From positions 76,097,659-76,161,658 of the forward strand of contig NC_055986.1 of NCBI RefSeq assembly GCF_018446385.1: a stretch of DNA of 64,000 nucleotides, given 5' to 3'. Position numbers and translations under genes: made by a program. Source of the DNA: Zingiber officinale. Lineage: Eukaryota > Streptophyta > Magnoliopsida > Zingiberales > Zingiberaceae. This document shows, in pieces, positions 55,221 through 64,000 of the stretch (positions within the stretch are counted from its first letter, which is position 1; every line of letters starts with the position of its first letter). The notes under the pieces are model-generated. The model had not been told where the DNA came from. It searched no databases and was given only the letters and a program-made list of their open reading frames with translations.

Positions 55221-57418
55221 TCACGCGTCAAAGTCAAAAAGAGTGTCTAGGATGGCGCCCATCACGGTCGCGAGGTCCTCGGGGGGGATGGCCAGCTCGG
55301 CGGGCAGGTGGCCCTTGGTCTTCAGGTAATCTACCGCCGCCTTGATCGCTTCTTCGAAAGTGAGGGATATCTTGTCAGTAAACTTCTCTCCGAAATCTTC
55401 CGAGCGGAGATACGCCTTCCTCACTTCGTCCGAACGGGCCGACTCCCCCTCTTGATATTCTTTGAGCGCGGCGTGGGCAGCGTCGCTGGCGGCTTGGAGA
55501 TCCTTCAAGTCTCCATCAAATCTTTGGAGATCGGCCGAGCGGCTCTCCTTCTCGGTAGCCAGCAGAGCATCCAGATCCTTGATGCGTTGCTCCAGCCCTC
55601 GGATCTCCACCTTCATGCGGTCCATATCATCGATGGCCTAGAGCTTCCGGGTGGTCGCCGTCTTGATCTCCTTATCCCGTTGCTTGATCATCGCCTCAAG
55701 CCGAACGACCTTGCTCGCCAGATCGGAAGCCCTTTTCCGTTCGGCATCCAGTAGTTTTTTGGCCTTCTCCAGAGCGGCCGTCGACGGCCCGGTACCCCCT
55801 GCAGCTTTTTGTTTTTTCAAGTCGTCCTCCAGTTCGGCCAATCGATCGCTAATGACGATCTGCTCCACCCAGTTCTGCTAGCAAATGTGGACAGGTTAAA
55901 AACATAATTCAAATACACAAACAAAGAAACAGAGCATACCCCGGTGGCCTGTTGTAGGTTGCTGTCGCCGAGCTGCCCGGGAGTCATCTTGGCTATTCGA
56001 CGCCGAGCGTCAACCCAAGCTTGGGCAAGAGGGCCCGTCAAGGTGATCTGTTGCTCGGGGACCATTGGCCGATCAGCAGCAGCCATGTACGCCTCCGAAG
56101 GAAGGCGCAGAACGGTTTTAATTAAATTCTGGCCGCTCGGCTCGCTCTGAGAAGCGTCGGCCTTACCGGACGGCCCACCGGTGGATGAGGAGGGAAGCTC
56201 GCCCAAGCGCCTGATACGGCGCAGGGTTCTTGTAGGACTGGACGGCGGCACCTCGGAGCTTGCCCTCGGAGAGCCATGTGGGGTCGGGGTACTCTCTAGG
56301 GAAACCATCCCGGACAACACTGGAGCATCCGCGCCTCGCTCGGGCTGTGGTTCATGAAATGGAGTTGAGGCAGATGCGGATTCCGGTCGTCGGTGTTTCC
56401 GAGTGCGTAGCGGCACATCCTCGGCCGAACGGCCCTCCACCTCGGCTTCGGTAGAAGGTGCTATGTTGCCCACGGCCTCATCGTGAGAGGCAGGGGCGTC
56501 TAAGGCTTCGGGGACAGTTGGAGTCCCCTCACCTTCTTCGCCGGCCGGATCAGCTGGAACCGCCAAGCCCCGCTCGGCGACCTCTTTGTTCTTCACGGCC
56601 TCGATCTGAGCGGCTTTCAATTTGAGCTTCTCGGTCGCCTTAGCACGCCACATGACTTCAGCTGCAGAAGCAAGAAATAAATCAGTTAGAACAAAATAAA
56701 CGGGAGGATAAGGGAACTTACTCATGCTGCAGGGCAGATCGGCTGGGGTAGAAGACAAGCCGAATATGTGCATTACTCCCGGAAGGAGCAGCTTGTCAAT
56801 ATGATAGCGCTGACCAACTAGCCGTTCGGCTGCATGAAGGTAGGCCGCGTCGCCTCTAAATTTGCCGAGCTCCGATTGCGCTGGCAGCGCCGTCTGCCAC
56901 TTGGTACGAAAAGTTGGTCGCTCGGGAAAACGTATATAGAAAAAATGCTCCTTCCAATGTTTGTTGGAGCTCGGCATGTTATCGAAGAGGACGAAACCTA
57001 TCCTAGACTGGAAAACAAAGGTGCCCCACTCGGCTTGCTTGGGATAAAAAAAGTAGTGGAAAATTTTTGGGTCTAAGGGGATGCCGTTCAGTTTGAACAA
57101 AACTATCACTCCGCTCAGGAGCCTAATAGAGTTGGGAACTACCTGGCCGAGCGGAATGCGAAAATAGTTGCAAACTTGTAAGAAAAATTGGTGGGGTGGA
57201 AAACGCAGTCCGGCCAGAAATTAGTCTCGGAAGAAAAGAACTGTGCCAGACGGCGGTTCATGAGGCCGATCGGCCGGTGTGGCTAACACTATTTGGTGAT
57301 CGGTCGGCAGGTCATAGGTTCGAGTAAGGCGCAAGGCGTCCTCCTCGTCGAACCGGCTTTCCATGGCCGAATACCAAAGACCCGGAGCACCGCCGGTCGA
57401 CTGCGAAGTACTGGTCAT
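55221..57418 (-). pseudogene. Antisense gene of the Tat element (gypsy-type 'transposase' domain, coiled-coil tail)
   Basis: Long antisense genes of unknown role are known in Tat elements; the N-terminal part matches the plant domain called putative gypsy-type transposon (PF04195 type). I start at the ATG at 57,418 (MTSTSQSTGG), because the upstream codons lie in promoter-like DNA. Seen: FDEEDALRLTRTYDLP; RFPPHQFFLQVCNYFRIPLGQ, PNSIRLLSG and a WGTFVFQSRIG region; a Pro/Glu/Ser-rich linker; then a coiled coil (KKLLDAERKRASDLASKVVR, MKVEIRGLEQRIKDLDALL) and the end ILDTLFDFDA at 55,221. Two short introns fit GT-AG: 56,662-56,721 and 55,878-55,939. Two stops interrupt it (TAA at 57,221, TAG at about 55,635), both possibly from CAA or CAG. 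Function unknown. Confidence 0.75.
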
Positions 57419-58063
57419 GATCGAAAGACAAGAATGCGGGACAAAAGGGGAAGGTTCAAGCGAGGAATGGATGGAAACCGACTGAAGGAGACGATTAACA
57501 GAAAAAGAAAACGTTGGGAGCGAGAAAAAAGGTCTTACGAGCAAGGAAGACGGTCGGAAGACGCTGTAGGGTCGTCGGAAAGCCGAAACGCAGGGTCGCC
57601 GGCGAAAGGAGGAGCAGCGGGATGTCTGGAAACGAGGAGGTCGAAGTGCGGCGAAGAGCAGGGGTCGGGAGCTTTATATGGGCGGCCGCCATCAATTTCC
57701 ACCGTCCGATGCAGGTCACCAATATCAAGGTCGTCATCCAGCCGTTCATTTCAAACGGCGGCTGTCCCATCGGAAGTGACGCCACCGCCATACGCTGACG
57801 AACGCACGATCGCCACGTGTCAGCGGGATATTGGCCGCATTTAATGAGCTCCCCTTACCGTGCGCAGCGCACGTGATGGATAGTAGGGGAGAGCATCGGA
57901 CATGGATTCCAAGAAAACACAAGGCACGGACAAGATGCCGCCGAATGGACGAGCATCCTTATGCCTGGCCGAGCGGCCCAATGCAACGATCGTTGCTCAG
58001 TCAGATCGGCAGTCCAGTCAGTCGGATTTCGCCTCCTTCGACTAGACTCGAGGGGAAGGCAAG
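57419..58063 (+). other. Tat 3' region: promoter side of the antisense gene and polypurine tract
   Basis: About 645 bp upstream of the antisense gene. A TATA-like tataaagctcccgac is readable on the minus strand at about 57,665-57,680, in position for its promoter (inference). The purine tract gaggggaaggcaag (58,050-58,063) directly precedes the 3' LTR. Plus-strand frames here are shadows. Confidence 0.55.
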
Positions 58064-58903
58064 TGATCCGGTGGTAAGAGCCCGGGACCCCCTAACGAGG
58101 GGTCAACGCCACGTGGAGGTCAAATGGCCAAGTAGCCCGCCGGAGAAGGGTGAGCCGTCCGGACTTGGAAGAAATGGATAAGACCGATCGACCTACCAAG
58201 GGACATTCGGTAATAAAAGGCGCCCCGACCGGGTAGGGGTTCTGGCGCTCTGTCGAAACAGTAGTTAAGAGCCGAGCGGAAGAACCAGGAGAAAATGACA
58301 CTGCTAACAGTCTCTACATAGCGCCTACTGGAAATTTACCCAGCACACCAATGTCAACGGCAGGCCGGACGCGAGGTGACTGCCGTCCGGCCAGCGCGTA
58401 AAAGGAGGAGGGGCCGGCCGGACGGACTCCCTGTCCAGCCGGTCGGACGCCCCGGATTATGAGCAGTAAAGAAGGGGGAACATCTTCTGACAGCCGTCAA
58501 GTCATATGGCTAGGCCATACTCCTAGTCTGACAACGGGGTGTCCTGTTGTCCCATCGAAGGCGCAATGGGACTGTTGCAGTATGGCGTCAGGTAAGCTCT
58601 CTGACAGGTGCATACCGGGGTATGGGCTGCCGACACATATGCACCTCGGTGGACGTGCATTAGTTCTTTCACCACTCTATATAAAGAACCTCTCACTTCG
58701 CCGGAGGTACGCGCTCTACGAGTTTTGGAGCCCCTTTCTCTCTATTGAGCTTTGCCTGACTTGAGAGTCGGAGGGTCGCCGCCGGGAACCCCTTCCCGGC
58801 CCGACTTCTGTGCATGATCGCTGGAGCTTCGGAGGCCTGCGCCATCGACTAGGAAAGCACCACGTGCCCAGCGTCCTTTGGTTCGGCGATTCGGACAGGA
58901 TCA
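58064..58903 (+). mobile_element. 3' LTR of the Tat element
   Basis: 840 bp, same ends and length as the 5' LTR, followed by the target copy AGAGC (58,904-58,908). Confidence 0.92.
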
Positions 58904-58908
58904 AGAGC

Positions 58909-59212
58909 ATTCGACCGAAGATTAAAATATCCAAGGCTTACAAATCATTCATGTAACAGCTTAATTTCAACAGCAAATTTAATTAGCAAAAGTTACAAAA
59001 AATAAATAACATAACATAACATAACTTAATGTCTAATGTCAATGTCTCATTTATTTTCTCTAATGGGATGATAAATTTAGAATGTTAGACTATTAGACCT
59101 CCACTGTGATTATTTTCAAATTTACCTTAATAGCTAGTAGAAAATTTTCATGAGATCAAATAGACTATTCTCAGAATTAATCAATTCGAAGGATTAGATA
59201 TTTAGTGCTAGC

Positions 59213-59243
<31 letters not shown>

Positions 59244-60032
59244 CTCGATTCCATTCAGTTGAAGAATTGATTAATCCATTCGGTTGAAGAATTGATTAAT
59301 CGGCTACTCTTCATGCAAAAATCATATGATCCCATCATGTGGCAAAAGACGAAATCGCTCGTCCCCAGCGCCCCCGTCGCACCCGACCCAAGGCCATCAC
59401 GAGGGAGGTAAATCACAGCATCCTGAGCGAGCATATGATCCCATCATGATTTGAAAGAAACTAGCTATGATCATATCATTAAGATAGTAGCATAACAAAG
59501 AAGATGGGTAAACAACGAATGAAGGAGGAATCGAAGATAGAATAAAAGGGTAAGGAGGTAGCAAAGATGATCCAATTTTAGATTAAGTTATAAATGTACA
59601 AGTCACAACTGCTCCATAAGGCATCCATTGACTATGCAACGCCAGATATATGATAATGATTCGTGCTTTTGCACGATCAAGCACTCAAATAATAAGAATA
59701 TTCCCAAAACATTAAACATCTGCAACCTAGAATGCCAAACATTTAAAAAGAAAAATTTTATGCCATTGAAACAGCTTTGTCCCATAGGGCATTAATCTTT
59801 GCGTGAACAAAGAACTTTGGTGTATGTCACACTACCTGAACTGTAATTGCATTTGTGAACTACTAGATCTGTTAATGTTCTGCTCAGCCATTATGCTTGT
59901 CTATTATGTCTTAACATCCCATTTTCTCAAATGTTTCTAACGAAGAACAGTTCAGTCAGTCTCTTCCCGAAGAAGCAAGGCCAATCTTGAAACATCACCT
60001 TCAATAAAACCCATCCAAGGCAATAAATTCAT
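58909..60032. other. Intergenic and 3' region of the DUF632 gene
   Basis: No gene is seen. It contains a (TAA)n microsatellite (59,215-59,240), a 25-bp tandem duplication (59,251-59,275 and 59,276-59,300, one mismatch) and AT-rich DNA. The part near 60,000 is likely the 3' untranslated region of the minus-strand gene. Confidence 0.5.
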
Positions 60033-62601
60033 TTAACTAAAACGGCTTTTACACTTGTCCTGCATTTCTCCACCTTCAGTTGGAATTCTAACACTATCAT
60101 ACTCTCTTAATATATCTGAAGTAAAGCTCCCTAGTGCTTCGAATAATGGAGTCAATCCACTTTGCAAAGTACTGGAAGAAACCTTTTTAATTTGATTTAA
60201 ACTCTCCTTATGTTTGTGAATCTTCTCATCCAATCTCTTTCTCAGAAAGTCCAATTTGACTATGCCATCATCACGGTGTGGCAGACCGTTCTCACTTACA
60301 GATTCAATCTCCAGATGCCCCGCTGTGTCTTTCTCCATGAAATTAACTAAATTTTTATCATAAACCTGAGACAGATACTCTGCTTCGAGTCTATGATGTT
60401 CTTCCTCTTTTTGAGTCCGCAAAAGATTGTGAAGAATCCTAATAAAAGTATCCATAGCTTCAATGACTTGTTTTCCTGAAATATGTTTGTTTGCATGGTA
60501 CCAATCATTCGAGAGGACAAACACAGATGGAGCTCCAATCCTACTAGGAGAGAAAGGAGCAACTCCATCAGATGTCTGCTCGACTTCTTGAGGCAACCAG
60601 CTAATTAACCACCCATTCAAGGCATCAATATATGATTTCTGTACGAAAATCCAATCAATGAAGCATTGGTACCAGTTTATCAGCTCCAACTGCAATTCCT
60701 TAGTGGCTTTGGAAACTGATTCTCGTTGACTTCCAGTTCTTGACACCAGCTTGTGGATTTTGCTATTAACTATAACCTTCAGCTGCTTCTGATGGCAATT
60801 CAGAACACTCTGCCACATTCTTAAAAGTCTACATGAAATTGAAAAACAGCTATCAGAATGTGTTGGGTAATGACAGTAGATACATAAATTTTCTTTATTG
60901 AACAGATCTCAAGAGCCCCTACAGCAATCATCCATGTATTCCTTCTTTTCTCATAAAAGAGTGTAAACAAAGTCATAGACAGGAAAAAAATATTTATCAG
61001 ATACCATATTTGAATTCCAAACAAACCATAGTTCTAGAGGTTAAGTTCCTTTACAAATTACAGTGCCAATGAATAACCATTGAGCATCAAAGCATCAAAC
61101 TCTAAATTTTGATCTGCAAACAGTTGCAAATGGAAACATTGACATTTAAAGTTGGCTTTAGATGTTGGTCATCCACTAATTGATCTAATGGTTGGATTAG
61201 AGGCATTGTTTGAAATATCATATCATGCCAGGCAAAACAATCAAAATGTATCATTTTGGTAAATTACTGAAACTCAAAACCACTTGGCATAGATAAAGTC
61301 TTCTTCCTCAACTTCATCTCCTTCAACCTCCAATTCACCACCGGCACTATGCATTAGGATGTCAACACAATATCAAAATAATATCGTTCCAGTCAAAGAC
61401 CGAAACTCAAACACGGCTCAAGATTTTGAACCTTGATTAAAGGTTTCCTAGTATAGAATAGAATGCACTCGTACTATGATGATGTATGATGCAAATTCGA
61501 TACATATATCATCTTCTACTATAGTTTATTGAGGTTAGAAGACTGGTTTTCTACTATGTAAATTGTTGTCAATGGAGAGACAAGGCCTATATAATAACCT
61601 CAAATAGTTAAAACGAATATTCCTTGATAATGACAAACTTTTGATCAAGATATGTTGAATAAAACCTCTGGTAACTCTTTCCTGAGATCTAGATAGTTAC
61701 CTCAAATATCTGAGACTAACATGTCTTGACAATGACAAACTTTTGATCTCTTTGTTAATTTCAAGGGAATATTTCCCCATATCGAACTATCTACTAACAA
61801 CTGAATATTATTTTAAAGGATTTCAATATGGTCAATATATAGGCAAGTAGACTTTGTCAATATCCATTAGCTACCTGCTTGAAGCTGCAACATTCAACTT
61901 TGGTTTAATTGCTAAATTTATCACATAATTTACAATTTTTAACAAATCTATTTCATACTATATAAAAATGTAACAAATCTATCACACAAATGAAATTCCA
62001 CTAATTATTTGTTAACACATGAAATAACTGCATGCCTAGTTAATAAAAATTCTCTTTTAGTATACCATCAGTTGATAAATTCTTAACAAATTTTATTTCA
62101 TAATATATTTGTTTTATTTTTAAATAGTAATAGTTTGTTATTTTTAAAAGTACGGGATTGATTTTTTAAAAGGTGTAAAGTACATGGCAAAGTATGACAG
62201 AGTGATTTTTGAAAGTAGATGATAGATTGGTGATTTTAAAAGTACACGATAGATTTGTTAGAGTTAGAAAGTATCGAACAGATTTAACAATTGATCCTTT
62301 AACTTAATTGTGCTAAAATGCTAATTGGTAATAAAAAATGAGTAACAAAAAGAATCACAACAAAGCTTGGGGCATACCCTCGCACTAATTCAGTAAGTAG
62401 AGGTTGCAGTTCTTCATCTCTGATCTTGTGCATTCTGTTTGAAATGGAATTGATAGATCTAACAATGACACTGATTTCTGTCTCCAGTTTTCTTACTGAA
62501 ATTTGAGTCATTTCAATCTTAGAGGAGTCTGCTCCACTATCACTCAAAGCTTTTAGTTGTTTGTATCTCTTTTCATAGATGATTCGAAGTTTTTCTTCCT
62601 C
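60033..62601 (-). CDS. DUF630/DUF632 protein (NRG2/REL2-like), last two exons
   Basis: Exons at 62,378-62,601 and 60,033-60,828 join across an intron of 1,549 bp (GTATGC...TCATGTAG) in phase; together they give 340 codons, all open, ending SRFS. The reading is the C-terminal half of the DUF632 domain: EKRYKQLKALSDSGADSSK, VRKLETEISVIVRSINSIS, RDEELQPLLTELVRG then LLRMWQSVLNCHQKQ, INWYQCFIDW, SYIDALNGWL, APSVFVLSNDWYHA, ending in a Lys/Glu-rich coiled region. Family members include Arabidopsis NRG2 (nitrate signalling, nuclear) and rice REL2 (leaf shape). The exon begins after a ttctag acceptor at 62,602; the DUF630 N-terminus and earlier exons must lie beyond the window. No breaks are seen, so it is probably a working host gene. 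Confidence 0.9.
60829..62377 (-). other. Intron of the DUF632 gene
   Basis: The 1,549-bp intron has GT-AG borders. It is AT-rich, with tgacaaacttttgatc twice (61,632 and 61,733) and loosely repeated words such as acaaatctatcacaca around 61,970-62,290. No gene or clear transposon is visible inside. Confidence 0.7.
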
Positions 62602-64000
62602 CTAGAACAATCACCTAGAAAATTTAATAGAGATGTCCATAAAGAGGGATGATGAAGCAACAAAGAATGCGCTTACTAACTGTTAGCTGAACTTTTTAAC
62701 CTATCCGCTGTGGAAAAGAAGATTAACTAAAAAAAAAAAGCAATTATTGGCTTCCAAATTTGCCATTGATTCAGATTAGTGCATGCAACTGCTGAAGGTT
62801 TCATAAAATATTTTGGCATTGATACATCAAGACTAGTGATTTAGTTAAATAATTGAAATGCATTATTAAATGTACAAGCATTTTTCATGCACAAGCTAAA
62901 TAGGACATTTTTAGAAAACAATTACTCAAATAACTTGCACAAAGTGCCAATATTTGGGAAACATTAGACACAGCTCTTACAATGTAAGATACATAAAGTC
63001 ATTTAAAGGTCATAAGAAACAAGATGGCTTTCAAAATGTGCTGAATGTGAACTAAAAGAAGTCAGCCTAGGAATTTCCAAAAGGGATAAAAAATCAACAA
63101 AGTCTGACATAAACATCCACCATTACAACACATGTTTTATTTTTCTTATAGTAAGGTGCATTAGAAAAAAAAAAAAAAAAAAAAGGCAGCCCGGTGCACG
63201 AAACTCCCACCATGCAGGGTCTCGGGAAAAGATCCATTGTACGCAACCTTACCCTGCTTTTTGCAAGAGGTTGTTTCCAGGATTCGAATAAAGGTGCATT
63301 AGAAGAGATTAGAAATATCAATGGTGACAACATTATTATGCAAATCTCTCCAAAGAACCAGTGGGTTTGTTTTCTAGCTCAACTTGAGGCACTCAAGGTG
63401 ACTACTGATTAGGGCATCTCTTTATCAAGTTATATTAGCTAGTGAAAAAGGATTTCTTCTTGCTGGCACTCCATGTAAATTCTCTTTTTATACATTTCCT
63501 TGTTACATTTTGCATATTCAAGCAAGCATATGTCAATGCAATGGTTGGTGATTTTGTCACATTGCTTTCCTTTAAATTCTATGGCTTTGCCAAATTTCTA
63601 TTAATGTGGACCAACAAACATGGAAACTAGCATGATATATAAATGGACAAGCTAAAAAAGTACATGAAAACATCACTAGATAAGTAAATACTAGTGTCTT
63701 GTATCTTATGTTGCCATTTCTTATCAACATTCATCTGATATTAGTTGTTTAAAAGGTGGGTGATAATATATTTTACTTGTAAGTGAAAATATCAAAGCTA
63801 TTAATGAATTAATTAAAATGATAACATTTACCACTCAAGTTGTTTTCTCAATTTTGATGATTGTTAGTCTCATAATTTAGTCCCATCATAGTGCAGGATT
63901 AAGTTAAAGGAAGGAAATTTTCATTTTACACCTTGGAATCAATCTCCTTTTTCAAAATGCACCCAAAGTTTCAAAATCATCAAATTATATCCAAAATTTT
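62602..64000 (-). other. Upstream intron of the DUF632 gene, continuing beyond the window
   Basis: No exon-like reading matching the missing part of DUF632 is found, so this is probably an intron of at least 1.4 kb. It contains the truncated SINE at 63,167-63,290. The remainder is AT-rich with no feature I can name. Confidence 0.55.
63167..63290 (-). mobile_element. Au-like SINE, 5' truncated
   Basis: On the minus strand it reads attcgaatcctggaaacaac, ctcttgcaaaaagc, agggtaaggttgcgtacaat and ends cgtgcaccgggctgcc plus a T run, the body and tail of an Au SINE like that at 32,982. Box A is missing. Perfect 14-bp target duplications (aaggtgcattagaa, 63,153-63,166 and 63,291-63,304) flank it. 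It lies in an intron of the DUF632 gene, in the sense direction of that gene. Confidence 0.9.

Larger units (their letters stand above)
47696..58903 (+). mobile_element. Complete Tat-lineage Ty3 retrotransposon
   Basis: LTRs of 840 bp at both ends start TGATCCGGTGG and end GACAGGATCA; target duplications AGAGC are perfect (47,691-47,695 and 58,904-58,908). The layout is LTR, primer site, gag-pol, tandem-repeat region, antisense gene, polypurine tract, LTR. The archaeal-type second RNase H and antisense gene are hallmarks of the Tat lineage (Retand/Ogre group). I count about 19 differences between the LTRs, near 2.3%, so the insertion is fairly young, yet the coding region has several stops and frameshifts. 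Confidence 0.92.

Noticed and set aside
62602-64000. Additional DUF632 exon upstream
   Set aside because: No minus-strand reading in this interval resembles the preceding part of the domain; earlier exons are presumed beyond the window.

Overview
The window looks like a transposon-dominated stretch of a large plant nuclear genome. Evidence: tRNA-primed plant LTR retrotransposons of several lineages, two Au-type SINEs, a plant hAT element, spliced genes of plant-only families, and no bacterial-style operons. LTR families resembling those of large-genome monocots (possibly Zingiberales or relatives) suggest a monocot, but this is an impression and cannot be proved here. Only two host genes are convincing: a small WEB-family (coiled-coil) gene at 44.5-45.2 kb and the 3' end of a DUF630/DUF632 (NRG2/REL2-type) gene at 60.0-62.6 kb, both on the minus strand.

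Layout. 1-2.2 kb: 3' end of a SIRE-like Copia element (PPT, LTR, flank) containing part of another LTR. 2.2-11.3 kb: decayed Athila-like Ty3 sequence. This has a 5.7-kb purine-rich internal region, a forward LTR with a solo SIRE-type LTR inside it, and a second LTR in head-to-head orientation that forms a near-palindrome with a primer-binding site at its centre; an old Copia LTR end and 76-bp tandem repeats follow. 12.0-33.0 kb: one SIRE-like Copia element (minus strand, target duplication AGAAG) whose gag gene is split by a 16.6-kb insertion. The insertion is a forward chromovirus (Tekay/Del-like Ty3) with most of its internal region deleted. Its 3' LTR is itself broken by a full-length chromovirus of the same family in inverse orientation (15.9-26.5 kb) and by a solo LTR of that family (27.7-30.6 kb, TSD GTTGG). 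An Au-like SINE sits on the SIRE border.

33-44 kb: a Copia LTR piece occurs twice in direct orientation (33.8-34.4 and 43.25-43.87 kb). Between the copies lie a nearly intact hAT transposon (34,420-38,852, 8-bp TSD CACAGAAT) and a 4.4-kb foldback element (38,871-43,251) with two 1.4-kb inverted arms. The unique centre of the foldback carries fragments that I read as parts of three unrelated plant genes: a 4,5-DOPA-dioxygenase-like exon, an LRR receptor-like protein segment and a PMT-type methyltransferase exon. This gene-capturing foldback is the most interesting object in the window.

44-64 kb: the WEB-family gene, then a 2.2-kb inverted-repeat element. The far right edge of that element appears to have been hit by a complete Tat-lineage Ty3 element (47,696-58,903, TSD AGAGC, 840-bp LTRs). 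The Tat element has gag-pol with an archaeal-type second RNase H, a 13 x 64-bp tandem array in its 3' region, and a long antisense gene with two short introns. The DUF632 gene closes the window, with a truncated SINE in its upstream intron. Most mobile-element genes are broken by a few stops and frameshifts. Several stops fit C-to-T decay of CGA, CAG or CAA codons, as expected in methylated repeats.
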